Assembly (NCBI GenBank): GCA_039720395.1
Contig: CM077826.1
Span: 25,748,430-25,812,429 of the forward strand
From: Liquidambar formosana
Taxonomy: Eukaryota; Streptophyta; Magnoliopsida; Saxifragales; Altingiaceae
Length of the DNA stretch: 64,000 nucleotides
Direction of reading: 5' to 3'
Within the stretch, counting starts at the first letter, position 1; each line of letters starts with the position of its first letter. The translations under genes were made by a program, and so were the position numbers. Positions 52,001 through 63,021 of the stretch are shown piece by piece. The notes beneath the pieces were generated by a model. It saw only the letters and a program-made list of their open reading frames with translations, searched no databases and was not told the origin of the DNA.

Positions 52001-53974
52001 TTTTAAAACAAAAAATCATGTTTTGACTTATTATAACCAGTTCTGTATATTTAAGAGACCTATTTATAACGTTCACTGATGAAGAATATCCTCACAATGA
52101 TCAAAAATTTGCTCCCTTCTTTTTCCTTATTATAACACTACGTACAGAATATCACTAAATGATCAAAAATTTGCTTCCTTCTTTTTCCTTTTTGGGAATT
52201 TTCACACACAAGCAACAAAGAGCAGCTTTGTGGTTAAGTTAAATTTAGGACAATAGAATTTGGGACACTTACTCTTAATAAGGCATCTCATTGATACATA
52301 AGATGTATGGCTCTGTTTATTGTTTTCCACATTTACGAATCATTGGCCACATGTAATTGAACTTACACCTAATTGTCATTTTATTCTTCTCCATCTAAAT
52401 TTATTTCTAAGATTGTTTGCATCATAAATTCTTCTTAAATTGGTCCCATGCTTAGGTACTTTCAAATGAATTCTTGCTTAAGCAAAGTCCATTAATCATG
52501 TCTTTTTGCACTCTAAATTGCCTTTCCATTTATATTCTTTCACTTTCTTTCTATTTGGAACTTCCTGGGTGTTGCCAACTCATCATCACAGTAAATTGCT
52601 GCCTGGTAAATAAATGCACGTAGGATTCTTCCACAGCATTCCTGTGTGTATTTTTTTTATGCAATTGGAACTAAAGAAATAGGAGAATTCATCAACATGT
52701 TGAAACTTTCTTTGGTGCAGTAAAAAATGTCTTTTTATTAAACAACTTTTTACATTTTCCTTTTGTTTTTTAACGCCCTGTTTCTTTATTTATACAACAC
52801 ATCAACAGCACCTCTACCCTCCTTTTACTTAAACATCTTTACTCTTTTTCTTTCTCTATCTCTCTGTCCCTGCCCTCTCTCTCCACACACCTAATAAAAA
52901 TTTTTACTTTACGCACCTAATAAAAATTTGTTACTTTACGAACCTAATAAAATTTCATACATGTAACATTTTACTACAAAAAATTATATAAATGCAGTGT
53001 ACAATTAGAATAATAATTACTGCAAAAAGTATTGTACTTAAATAATAACTAAACACATACCTTACTATCTTACTAACTAAAATACGAAAATCATTAATCT
53101 ATAATTTATGATTTTTCTTTTATCATACTTTTAGTTTCTTCTTCCTCATTTTCGCAAATCACCCAAACCACTCCTTGCACCTGTTTATATACAAGCATAT
53201 ATATACTTATATACATATACTCTTTAAAAGAACTCACAAAATCCTATCAAACTAATTCTCTGATCAAAACACCTAAAACCCAAACAAAAAAAACCATAAA
53301 CCAACATCACTATACCTTAAAAGAACTACAAAATATTCATATCATTTTAAAACTTTTCCTATATGCCACAATGATCTAAATTCAATATTTGTTTTCTCGT
53401 GCTACAGGATCCAACTAAACTGAATCCCACTCTCTTTGAAAAATCTGCAACTCAAGAATACTTACTCCAAGTTAAGACATCTGAAAGCTCATTTGGGGAA
53501 ACAATCAGCAAGAGGTTCACAATTTCCCAAGCCATTGGCTCACAGCACTCACTTCCAGAGGCTAAACTACAACGTCTTACCTACCAACCTCTGTCATCTG
53601 AACAAAACCCACTCCTAGAAGCCAAACAAAGCAAAGGGAAAGCAATTCTACAAGAAGAAAAACCTGCTGAAACAATTCCTTTAGATACACAGTGTTCCCC
53701 AAACAAGCCACTTGAGGATACTGAACAAATTGAACCAAAGGACATCACGGCTGCAAGGAAATTGACTGAAGCAGATTCAAGAGAGAACAAATCTAAGGAC
53801 CAAATTTCACTCCAACACCTAAAGGAAAGCAAAGACAAAAGTATTGCACCTGAACCAAAAACACCAAACACCACTTCATCAAGCTCAGACTTAGAAACTG
53901 AAAAAGAAGCAATTACAAGCTCCGACACTGAAGAAGAGAATCTCACGTTTGCTGACTGTATTAACCCCCCTTAG
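49009..53974 (+). CDS. RPA70-like single-strand DNA-binding protein of the Helitron
   Basis: Replication protein A large-subunit homologues coat single-stranded DNA; plant Helitrons often encode one to help their RepHel. Exon model: 49009-49158, 49257-49527, 49610-49700, 49838-49962, 50057-50340, 50463-50620, 50775-50895, 53408-53974, GT-AG throughout, frame kept, 588 residues. OB fold A spans about 10-130 (LRGWKVRVKV, LILTDSKGSQTQASIWGEDI). OB fold B spans about 140-220 (NVIGILLDM, IPTLITFWDHLAE, VLRVYVVAYNG). OB fold C spans about 290-400 with a zinc site, C330-x2-C333 and C347-x2-C350, then AVPRCVVRTQVFD and TATIFGELAE. The last exon adds a 188-residue hydrophilic Ser/Glu/Lys-rich tail with no known fold. 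The last intron (2.5 kb) is far longer than the rest. Linking the last exon is the least certain step, but its acceptor and phase fit. Confidence 0.82.
50896..53407. other. long last intron of the RPA-like gene
   Basis: Noncoding and stop-dense. It holds a 62-base tandem repeat (atgatcaaaaatttgct, at 52097 and 52159) and a short repeat of acctaataaaaattt at about 52890-52960. Between about 51.1 and 52.7 kb the G content is less depleted than in the rest of the Helitron, as if foreign DNA had been inserted, but no element ends were found. Confidence 0.4.
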
Positions 53975-54493
53975 GCACTACACTCCACACTCTTTTTGTC
54001 AATAGCAAAGCACTGCTAAGTCTTATCACATCCTACTTTTCCCACTTTAAACTATAGTCCTACAAATTAGAACCACTCTTTTGCGAAAAATACTTATATT
54101 TATCCACACAACTTTTTGTGCACACTTTCCTACACATAGCTATCACCATCTAACTATTACTTTTACTCAGCATCAGTTAACCTTGTAAATCATATGTAAA
54201 CAATCTACATGCAGGACAATTACTATTTCATAAAGTATGCAATGTAAATATATCTAATCTAGCCAAATCCTTGCGTAGAAATCTTTTATATTACCCTCCT
54301 TTTTACATTTTTTTCGTTTGTTTTTTTCCATAACACTCTCATTCTCAGCACTACTTCTTGAAATTTTTACAATTACTCAATAACCCTCTAATTTTACAAT
54401 TATAATCCATATATTCCTTAATCAATTCCTTACTGATACACTACAACTTTCAACTATTGATTTTTTTACCTTCTATTTACAAAAATAAATACA

Positions 54494-54544
<51 letters not shown>

Positions 54545-55420
54545 GTATATAAAGTAACTACTTTTAAGTACTACATAATTCCTATTCTTAATGCTCTCTC
54601 TTTCATTAATATTCAATCAAACACCTTAACAACTTTTCTTGCCTATAACTTATAAAATTTGCTTTCTACAAATCAATCTAAAATTATTACAAAATAAATT
54701 ACTTTCAATTAGCAAACTAAGCAAATCTCTCAAATTAACGTCACTTGAAACTAATGACAATTTCAACAGCGATTACTTTTTCCCTAATTCCATTCAATGA
54801 TCAAAATTACTAAGTCTCCCTCTGCTTGTTTCTCACACAACATAACCTACACTTCAAACAACAACACAATTTAATAACAAAAGAATAATAACTAATAAGC
54901 AAAAGGGTACAAAATAATTGCACTGCATCAGCAGTACCCACGACAAGACCTCCTTGCCGACACCTCCTTGTCTTTTCCCTTTCTAAACCACTCCCTCTCC
55001 TGCTTCTACTGGCCACTTCTCACAAAAAAACAATAACCACATGCCTCTCCTTCACGCACACAGCTCGACCCCCCTCCATTCCTCCCCCCTCCTCCCAACA
55101 CCAAGTCTGACTTGAAATGACAACACAATAACATACACTTCAGAAACCTACTCTACCTCATCCTATCAAAAAAGCATACCTTTCACGCCAGACCTGCTTA
55201 ATCAATATCTCAGCCACTCAAGAACACAAAAGACTTGAACCAAAAAAAAAGAACACAAAAGACAAACATCCCCCAATTCCCGTCAAAGAATCTGCTTTAA
55301 TCCACTGCCCAAGATCACACATCTTCCAACCACAACATCTTACTTTTTTTTATACAAAATAATCAAAACAAAAACATTATATAACAAACACATATATATA
55401 TATATAAACACATACATACA

Positions 55421-55456
<36 letters not shown>

Positions 55457-57780
55457 AACTAATACTAATACACAACAAATAACCATTTATTGCAAACAAC
55501 ACCTACGCAACTACGAATCGTACAAACACTTCCCTAACACCCTTCCTCTTCACGTGCTATGTCCACAGCTTTGTACAAAAGAATCTAACAAGATTTCTCA
55601 ACTTTCTTCCTTCTTCTACTCCTCTCTATTTATTTGCTTCATCTCTACATATTTTTTCTACACTCTCTCTCAAAACTCCTAACTCTTTTCCACCACTTTT
55701 TCCAACAAATACCTCCCACAATCCATTTTGCTGAACCATCTCCATTCCCTCATATTAACAATCAACCTTCTTAACCTCCCTCTGATTAAGTCTCTCCGAT
55801 CATCCCACTTCCACGGTAAGTCCTTCAATTACCCATAATTTATTTTTCCTTTAATCTCTCAATATAAGCTCACATTTTTGATGTTCTGTTTAACAATTCA
55901 TATAATATTACTCCAATTCATTACATACATGGTATTCTTCTATACACACAGCACATAAGTAACATTAAAAAAAGAATAAAATCTTGCCATTTTTACAACC
56001 TCAATATTGAAAAACATTAAATTTATATAGATCTAACTTTTCTCTCTTATATTGCACCAATTATACGTAATCTCTCTTCTTCAAATAAAATTTTATATTC
56101 GCAATTCTTCATGAATTTGCCACCTATATTTTACTCAACCATTCTAATTCTATATCTGCCGAAATCCTCTCCATGGATGCCTCCCTCTATTTCTTTGTTT
56201 ATATTTTGTATTTTACCTATTCCAAAAATAAATTGAATACCTACTTAACTCTCTCATCTAAACAACCTCAGCTTAACATTAAGCACTTTTTCAATTACAC
56301 CACTCATCCTTAAAACACACCTCTAATCACCTCCTTACATATATTTATATATCTCTGTGTGCGTGAGTAACAAATTGCTTTTATTTAATTCCTTGGCAAT
56401 TTTGTTTGAAAACCATTTTGGTGACAAAAATTTAGTAAATTTCACTATATCTTTGTCTCATACTTGACGTAATTCACATGCCAATTCCCAAATATAAGAT
56501 TAAATTCCACTTTATCTTTGTCTAACGCAGTTGATGTAATTCACATCCCAATTGCCAAGTATAACACTGAATTACCAATTTTTAGTCCTTACAGAAAAAA
56601 TAAAAATATTAGCACATTCTTCAAACTTACTAACAGAGAATTAATGATTAATTTCATTCTAAACAGACTTAAAGTGAAAAGATTCCACAATAATTCATGT
56701 ATAGATTAAACCATAAACATTCTTTCTACTCAAATTCAACATTTCTTCTTCTTCTCCCCTTTTTCCTCAAGTTTGAAATATCTAAAACTTAACACAAAGA
56801 CGTTATATTTAGCAACTACATGAACTACCAGTTGCTCACTTTTGACAATTCTTCGTTTAAAATCTTTTTACTTACTCATTAAGTTCACTTAAAGTGGCAA
56901 AAACATTTTACATGCCGTTATTCTACCATTTTGTTAAAATAGTTCTAAACCTTCTTCTTTTCATTCTCAAATTAATTAGTGCAGACAGGTTTTCTGTACC
57001 ACTATATCCACCACCCATAACACCATTTATAGACACATAGAAGCATTTTCACAACACTTCGCAGCTAAAATGGCTGCTTGAGTGTTCTGAGGATTTGTTA
57101 ATACCCTCTCTCTCCATGCTACAAACTGGTAACTATTTAACCTTTACTCTGTCTTATAATGAGCATATTTCTTAAATAATTCGAAGGCACATAAACCATT
57201 GGGAAATTAATTAAAATCAAAAGTATTTTGCTGCATGGAAAGAATTAATCAATTTGACTCTTTGCACTTAACAAATGAAGGACGTAATGAACTATGAAAA
57301 TGTTCGGACCCTTTCTCCCTTACCAACTCTCACACACTCTTAATGGGAATTCAACTTACTTTATATCTAAATTAATATATAATTTCGGTTTTTAAATAGA
57401 TTACCTTCAATACATCTGTATACATGTGTATACTTTTGAAATATATTTCTTTAATACATCTGTATTATCGCCTTTTCCATTAAGTCATGGTCTTCTTACT
57501 TTAATCCAGTCAACAAAGCCTTAATCAAGAATCATAGGAAATTGGCTAACCCGACCATCTACTATTTCAAATTGCTTTACTTAAGTCCAGACCACCACCT
57601 ATACTACCATTCTTCAGACGTTCAGATTCCTCAACTATTCTCCAAATATGCATAACTATTACCATTCTCCACTTAAATTTAACAACTGACCTAACTTATT
57701 TTCCTTCAATAAATTTCATCCAACAATTCTATGTTACGATTATACCTTTATTTACTTACTCTCTTTCCTTGAATTTTTTC
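53975..57780. other. Helitron right part: G-poor, microsatellites, no clear gene
   Basis: TA/CA microsatellites lie at 54487-54550 and 55388-55457. A C/T-rich stretch at 55560-55815 ends in a strong donor-like cacg|gtaagt, resembling a leader exon. A minus-strand frame at 54810-55016 has no similarity I know. No coding exon could be supported. Confidence 0.4.
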
Positions 57781-57815
57781 GTTTGTAGCTTACGAGCAGC
57801 AGCAATGAAGACCCC

Positions 57816-57851
<36 letters not shown>

Positions 57852-58650
57852 CATACTTCTATCATTGCCAATCTTACCAAAAGCAAGTACCTCAAGCATC
57901 ACCTATAAAAATACTTTCTATATGAAAGTATTTTTAATAACGCTACTACAGGTAATTGTTCATCACTCACAACTTGATACTGTATAAATTTCTTTCAATT
58001 ACAACACCTATTATCATTTATTCACTCATTTTAAAACCTATTTCACACCACTAACATTCTTATATTTTTCCAACTATTTCTCATGTACTCTAGCCGCTTG
58101 ACTGAAATTGTGGAAAAACATACCTCTATCATTGCCATGTTTTTCCACAAACACTCAAGGTTCGTATATTACTTCTTTTCAAACATACACAATTTATAAC
58201 TTATAATATTCATAAATATTTCCACAACTACACTTTTTCCTTGCCATCGATAATTCCTTTTACTAATCATTAAACTTATTGTCATTAAAATATTTTCCAG
58301 CGCGCTATATAACGAATACGCCTATAAAAGAGCTAATGCAACAAGTTTGTACCAAAAAACCAGTGGAACGGCATAGAGAGTTGCATTAGCTCCAATATCT
58401 GCACCAATATCACACAAGCAATCCTCTGACACAACATAAAGAGGTTTATCATTCCTCAACCATACAAAAGGTACTCATATTTTACCCTTCTTATCTTACT
58501 ATATCAATTTCACTAACCACTTATTTTAACAAACCATCACAAACTAATATTGTTCAATATCATCTAACATTACCTAACAGAACTAACATTTGTTCGTACA
58601 CAGATTTGGTCGAGAAGGGCGCAGATATTGATAAATAATATATTGATTTG
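57781..58650 (+). other. cluster of perfect hairpins and exon-like fragments
   Basis: Three inverted repeats occur within 500 bases: a 12-bp stem with a 5-base loop at 57907-57935; gtggaaaaacat paired with atgtttttccac at about 58110-58148; and gagctaatgcaac paired with gttgcattagctc at about 58332-58392. A poly(A) run of 30 lies at 57820-57849. An acceptor-like ttgtag precedes 57788. The phrase acat(a)c(t/c)tctatcattgcca appears at about 57851 and 58118. A third small gene of the element is possible but not shown. Confidence 0.4.
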
Positions 58651-58775
58651 GCTGAAGACGAAGATATAAAAGAATCAGTACTCTTCAAACTCCCAAAAGG
58701 AGTATGAAGAGCTCATGCGAGAAGCATCAGCCATTTTCCATAACCAATATTTATACGCACACCTATTTATAAAAC

Positions 58776-58925
58776 CATATCACCAAAAAACCATTCAACC
58801 ACATAGCAAGCAAGGAAAAGTCGAATTGCAGAAAACTACAACAAAGCCCATATCAACAAAAAAACCATTCAACCACACGGCAAGCAAGGAAAACTCGAAT
58901 TGCAGAAGACTACAAGAAAGCAAAA
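58776..58925. repeat. 75-bp tandem duplication
   Basis: aaaaaaccattcaaccaca begins at about 58783 and again at about 58857; each copy continues through gcaagcaaggaaaa and tcgaattgcaga. Confidence 0.85.
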
Positions 58926-59451
58926 TTATATTTACATATAATATTCTACACAAATACAAAATCAGAGTAAGTAACATCCTTCATCATTTAGCTTTATTTT
59001 TCATCCCAATACAATTTGCAATTTTTAATAACTAATTTTGCAAAACAATATATTACACTAACTTCATACCTTGTATGTTTTTTTAGGCACATCGAGACTC
59101 AAGAACCTGCTGAGGAAAAAGCCCCACATAACAACTACAAATGAGTTGTCTCAAAAATAGCATCAAATGTACCAACAATCAAAATCAAAAAATTACTGTT
59201 GATATCAACAGATTAGAATTTCTATTACAATTACCTTGTAACATTTGGCATGTACATATAATTAAATTTCATTTATCTCTAGATTCAACAATCTCTGTAT
59301 AACATTTGTTCTAGATTCAACTTAACCAATTTCTTTTAACACTTTTCCAACAACTCTTCTTAACATAAATCTCTTATCTACACAATCAGTTACATGCAAA
59401 TACAAAAATCCCAAAACACTACATCAAATCTAACCCTCCAAAAACTACCGG

Positions 59452-59483
59452 GCACGCGCCTTGCGCGTGCAATCCTCACTAGT
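59452..59483 (+). repeat. Helitron 3' terminus
   Basis: Stem GCACGCGC (59452-59459), loop CTT, stem GCGCGTGC (59463-59470), 8 spacer bases, CTAG (59479-59482), then host T at 59483. This is the standard termination signal of rolling-circle Helitrons and sets the right boundary to the base. Confidence 0.92.
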
Positions 59484-59972
59484 AAGCGAAAAAAGTAGGA
59501 TGGCAATTAGTCATAGCGATTCAACTTGGACAGAATCATATTATCTCACAAAAATCTTCCTTTATAGGTGATAAAAGGAGTTTGGATTCGCACTTGATGA
59601 TGCTCCTCACGTTCTTGCACTTGTCGCGGTAAAACCAGATAACAGAGTGGAATACAAATAAAGCGAATTAGATGGAGGAAAGCCAATAATGTCGGTCTGC
59701 TGTCTGCACCGTCACACGTTACCGTGTTCTCCCATTTTCAGGGACCGGACGCTACCATAGTACCATAACACCCCCTCTTCTCTCTCACAAAATCCTCGGA
59801 GGAGAGAAAACGCTGCGGCATTACCGCGACGGCGATCACAACGCTGCCCTCCCCCACCCCCCCCCCCCCCTTAGTTCTCTGCAATTTCCACATTGTATAC
59901 CTGCTCTCTGTCTCTCTCTCTCTCTATGTGAGACAGTTTCCACATTGATCTGGTAGATAGGGTTTGGATGAG
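59484..59972 (+). promoter_or_regulatory. kelch gene promoter and 5' UTR
   Basis: The Helitron leaves only about 490 bases between itself and the start codon. The distal part is plain sequence; the proximal part is GC-richer with a C run (59851-59870) and a (CT)n tract (about 59905-59925) just upstream of the ATG, typical of plant 5' UTRs. No clear TATA box is seen. Confidence 0.5.
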
Positions 59973-61954
59973 ATGGGGAGGTCAAGCGGGAAGCAAACAT
60001 CGACGAAATTCGTACTCATATTGTCTTGCGGAGGGCTTCTAGGCGCCGCTCTGATAGCAGATCTTCTATGGGCGTCGTCTTCCTACTCTTCGTCTGCTTA
60101 CATGTCTATCGCCTCCAATTGGGCTCCTCAGATTCACCAATCCACCATAATCGTACCCAAAAAGGTCGACAAGAAGCCCCAAGAGGTGAGTCGTGTCTAC
60201 TCAAGTCACATTGCTCTTTTTTTTTCCGATTTTTATAGTGAATTAGTTTCTATTTCACTCTCTTTGGTTGGTCAGAAAATAGAGGAAAACGAAAAGAAAA
60301 TGAAAATTTGAACTCTCTATATCTCTGTATATGTATGTGTGTGTTTTATTGCATAAATTTTGGGTTTTGGAATTGGCATCGGAGGGCTTGATTATAGTTA
60401 CACTATTTAGTTGCTTTTTATATCAAATTGTTTTGGAATGAAATTTGAATATAGCATAGATCCCTAATTTCCTCAGTCTAAACGAGAATTTGAGTTACGA
60501 AGGGGAAAGTTGTGGAGAAGGTGTATGGTTTAGAAAGTTTATGTGAAAACAGACAAAGTCAAATCCAATTTTCTAATGTAGAAGTTGGTGGTGACATATT
60601 TACGAGTAGATGATACAAGTTATACTACTCGAGACTTTAAAATGTACCACTGAAATAGAGGTGGGTCTTGACATTGTCAGTTTTTGTGGATAATTTTTAT
60701 GTGAAACACCTTTCTGCAACTATTCAAATCTGAGGGGTTTTTGGCTACCATTTGCATGGATAAGTTCATTACAAAAGTTTTCAAGTTGTTTTTCTTTGTA
60801 TAAATTTGTCGAATTTGGGATATATAAATTTTTAATTTTAATCTCACAATGTGCAAATATGTAAGTCTTTAGTTCATATATTTAATGTATTTTTTAAGAC
60901 CTGATGGAAAATCAAATTTTATTTCATTTGATTTGCCATGAGGACTTTCGTATGGCCTTTGTGGTTGAATGGGGCAATTCAATAGAGTGGCAGCCATGAT
61001 CTTAAATGACAGTAAGAAGTCTAAATCAGGGCCATTTGAGGAGATCTTACAATTTTTATCCCTTACCATCAATTGCAGTGATGGCTTCAACTTTTTAGTG
61101 GCCTCATTCAAGAACATAGTTTTGTACATTGAATGATATGTAAAATACAGATGGTGGCATTCAAATTCCAGGGAACAATCAAAGAAACCCTTACTAATTT
61201 CTTTTACCCCCATATGCCACTAAATTGCACAAATTCATTTTTCTAGATGGAATATAGAGAAACGACCAGAAATGATTAAAGGTGCATTTGGATGTTCCAT
61301 GCAAGTTGAATGGAACCCTTTTTTATTTGTTGTTGCATTCATTTACATAGCATTTGAAGGTACAAATCGATCACTTAAAATGGCTTAATTTAAGAAGTGA
61401 AGTCAGCACCGCAATTAATGGTATAGGATCAGATTTAGGATTTCATACAATGAGGCCAGCCAAGTTTCATTCAATGTTGGCATTTTTCTTATTGTAATGC
61501 CCTGTTTCTAATGATAGATTAATACCTTCACATGTCAATGGAGGCATTCGATTTCAGTGGGATGTATAGATGTACCCTTAGAAATTGGAAATGACTGAAT
61601 CATCTAAACTCTTGAAAATGATGTTCTATATGTTATGAAATAGAGTCATTTCAAAGTTGATGAAATGAAATTAAACTTATCTAAGATGTGTGGGACAGTG
61701 AGTGGGCTCTTTTTACTCTTTTTATTTAGATCTGAAAAGTGATGACCATTTCTTAATAACTATAGGGACCAGCTGTCAAAGATAACAAGGATGCAATTCC
61801 AGATAGAGTCTTATCGGCAACTTTTGCTGATTTGCCTGGACCAGAATTACAGTGGGAAAAGATGGCTGCTGCACCAGTGCCTCGTCTAGATGGGGCTGCG
61901 ATTCAGATTAAGAATCTTCTATATGTTTTCGCTGGATATGGTACCATTGATTAT
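59973..61954 (+). CDS. kelch-repeat membrane protein (At3g27220-like), first two exons
   Basis: The start is ATG 59973 (MGRSSGKQTSTKF). Exon 1 (59973-60185, 71 codons) ends at gag|gtgagt; exon 2 (61766-61954, 63 codons) starts after tatag and ends at gattat|gtgaga, phase 0 at both ends. A single hydrophobic segment at residues about 13-35 (FVLILSCGG ... ALIADLLWAS) suggests a signal anchor. Exon 2 brings the first kelch blade (LQWEKMAAAPVPRLDGAA, LLYVFAGYGTIDY). The plant family, named from Arabidopsis At3g27220, has a beta-propeller after such an N-terminal anchor; its function is not well known. The remaining exons lie beyond the window. The third intron position carries a LINE fragment. 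Confident for the family, less for orthology. Confidence 0.85.
60186..61765 (+). other. kelch gene intron 1
   Basis: A 1580-base GT-AG intron, T-rich with stops in all frames. A minus-strand frame of 114 codons starting at 61213 has no recognised similarity. No element ends seen. Confidence 0.6.
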
Positions 61955-62238
61955 GTGAGAATTTTGACAAGCTCCTAGACCGTTTATGTTCTCCATGGTT
62001 AATTTGAAGGCTCCATTTGTTTGCTAAATGCTGTAGTTTATGTTTCAGCCTCTGATTAGAAATTGCTGCTCATTTCTGATTTCTGATTTTTCTCCGTTCA
62101 TAATATATATATATATATACATACAGATTATGTGAACATGGTTAATTTGTTTTTCTCCTTTGATAGTTTGTTAACTTTCTTACATGAAATTCTAAGGGCA
62201 AGCTTGCTCATGGTTTTTAAAATAGATACGTATGTATA

Positions 62239-62277
<39 letters not shown>

Positions 62278-62299
62278 TTTTTTTTTTTTAAAAATTTTT

Positions 62300-62975
62300 T
62301 TAAAGATTTTGGTGGGTGAGAATGATACCTTGGAGTGGTGTAAGGATTCCAAAGGTTTATTCTCCGTGAAATCTTTCTACAATGCTTCGAGTCCTCAAGG
62401 TGTCCTGTTTCTCCCGACTAAGAATATTTGGGTTTCTTCAGTGCCCACCAAAGTGGCTTTCTTCTGTTGGTTGGTGGGGAGTGATAAGTGCTTGATGTTA
62501 AATCATCTTATTGAGAGAATATGGCCTATGCCGAATAGTTGTATATTATGTAAAGAGAAGGCGGAGACAGTTGATCAGCTTTTCATCCATTGTGTTTATA
62601 CTAGAAACCTTTGGATGCTTACTTTTAACTTGTTTGGTATTCATTGGGTTATCCCTTCTTCTACTTATGATCTCCTTAGTGGTTGGTGGTTTAAAGTGGG
62701 GAGAAAGGAGTCTAAGGTGATTTGGAGAATGGTTCCTCACGCTATTTTTTGGTGTATTTGGAGGGAGAGGAACCAAAGAACTTTTGAAGGGATAGAGAAG
62801 TCGCTGATTGACATTAATTCTTTTTTGTTAAATCTCTTCTTTTGTGGTATTCTAGTTATGCTAATTGTAACAACCTCACTTTTTGTTCACTTCATTGACC
62901 TTCTCAAGTGTTAGAGGGGTCTTTCTTTAGTGCTTGTATATGTCTCATGTACTTGGGCTATGCTCCTTTGTTATT
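62300..62975 (+). mobile_element. 5'-truncated LINE fragment inside the kelch gene intron 2
   Basis: One open frame to the stop at 62912-62914 encodes the C-terminal zf-RVT part of an L1 ORF2: WCKDSKGLFSVKSFY, then VPTKVAFFCWL, CILCKE, HCVYTRNLW and IWRERNQRTFEG. The following tgtacttgggctatgctcc is the usual plant L1 3' UTR wording. It is in the same sense as the host gene. It begins abruptly after a (TG)n(TA)n and T tract at 62236-62300. A run of 18 G lies at 63004-63021 just beyond it. No TSD was found. Confidence 0.75.
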
Positions 62976-63021
62976 TATTTATTTATTTATTTATTTTTTT
63001 TTTGGGGGGGGGGGGGGGGGG

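Larger units (their letters stand above)
37558..59482 (+). mobile_element. large, apparently autonomous Helitron
   Basis: Helitrons are rolling-circle DNA transposons that start with TC, end with CTRR after a short hairpin, insert between A and T, and make no TSD. The 3' end is clear: an 8-bp GC stem at 59452-59470, then CTAG at 59479-59482 with host T next. The 5' end is proposed at TC 37558-37559, preceded by A, with AT-rich terminal sequence (TCTTCTATTTTAG). Inside, on the plus strand, are an intact RepHel and an intact RPA-like gene, the standard plant pair. At about 21.9 kb it is large for the class. The left boundary is the weak point; the right boundary and the identity are firm. Confidence 0.85.

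Noticed and set aside
59964..59972. Kelch gene start at 59964
   Set aside because: That codon is TTG. The first in-frame ATG is 59973 and gives the better N-terminus.
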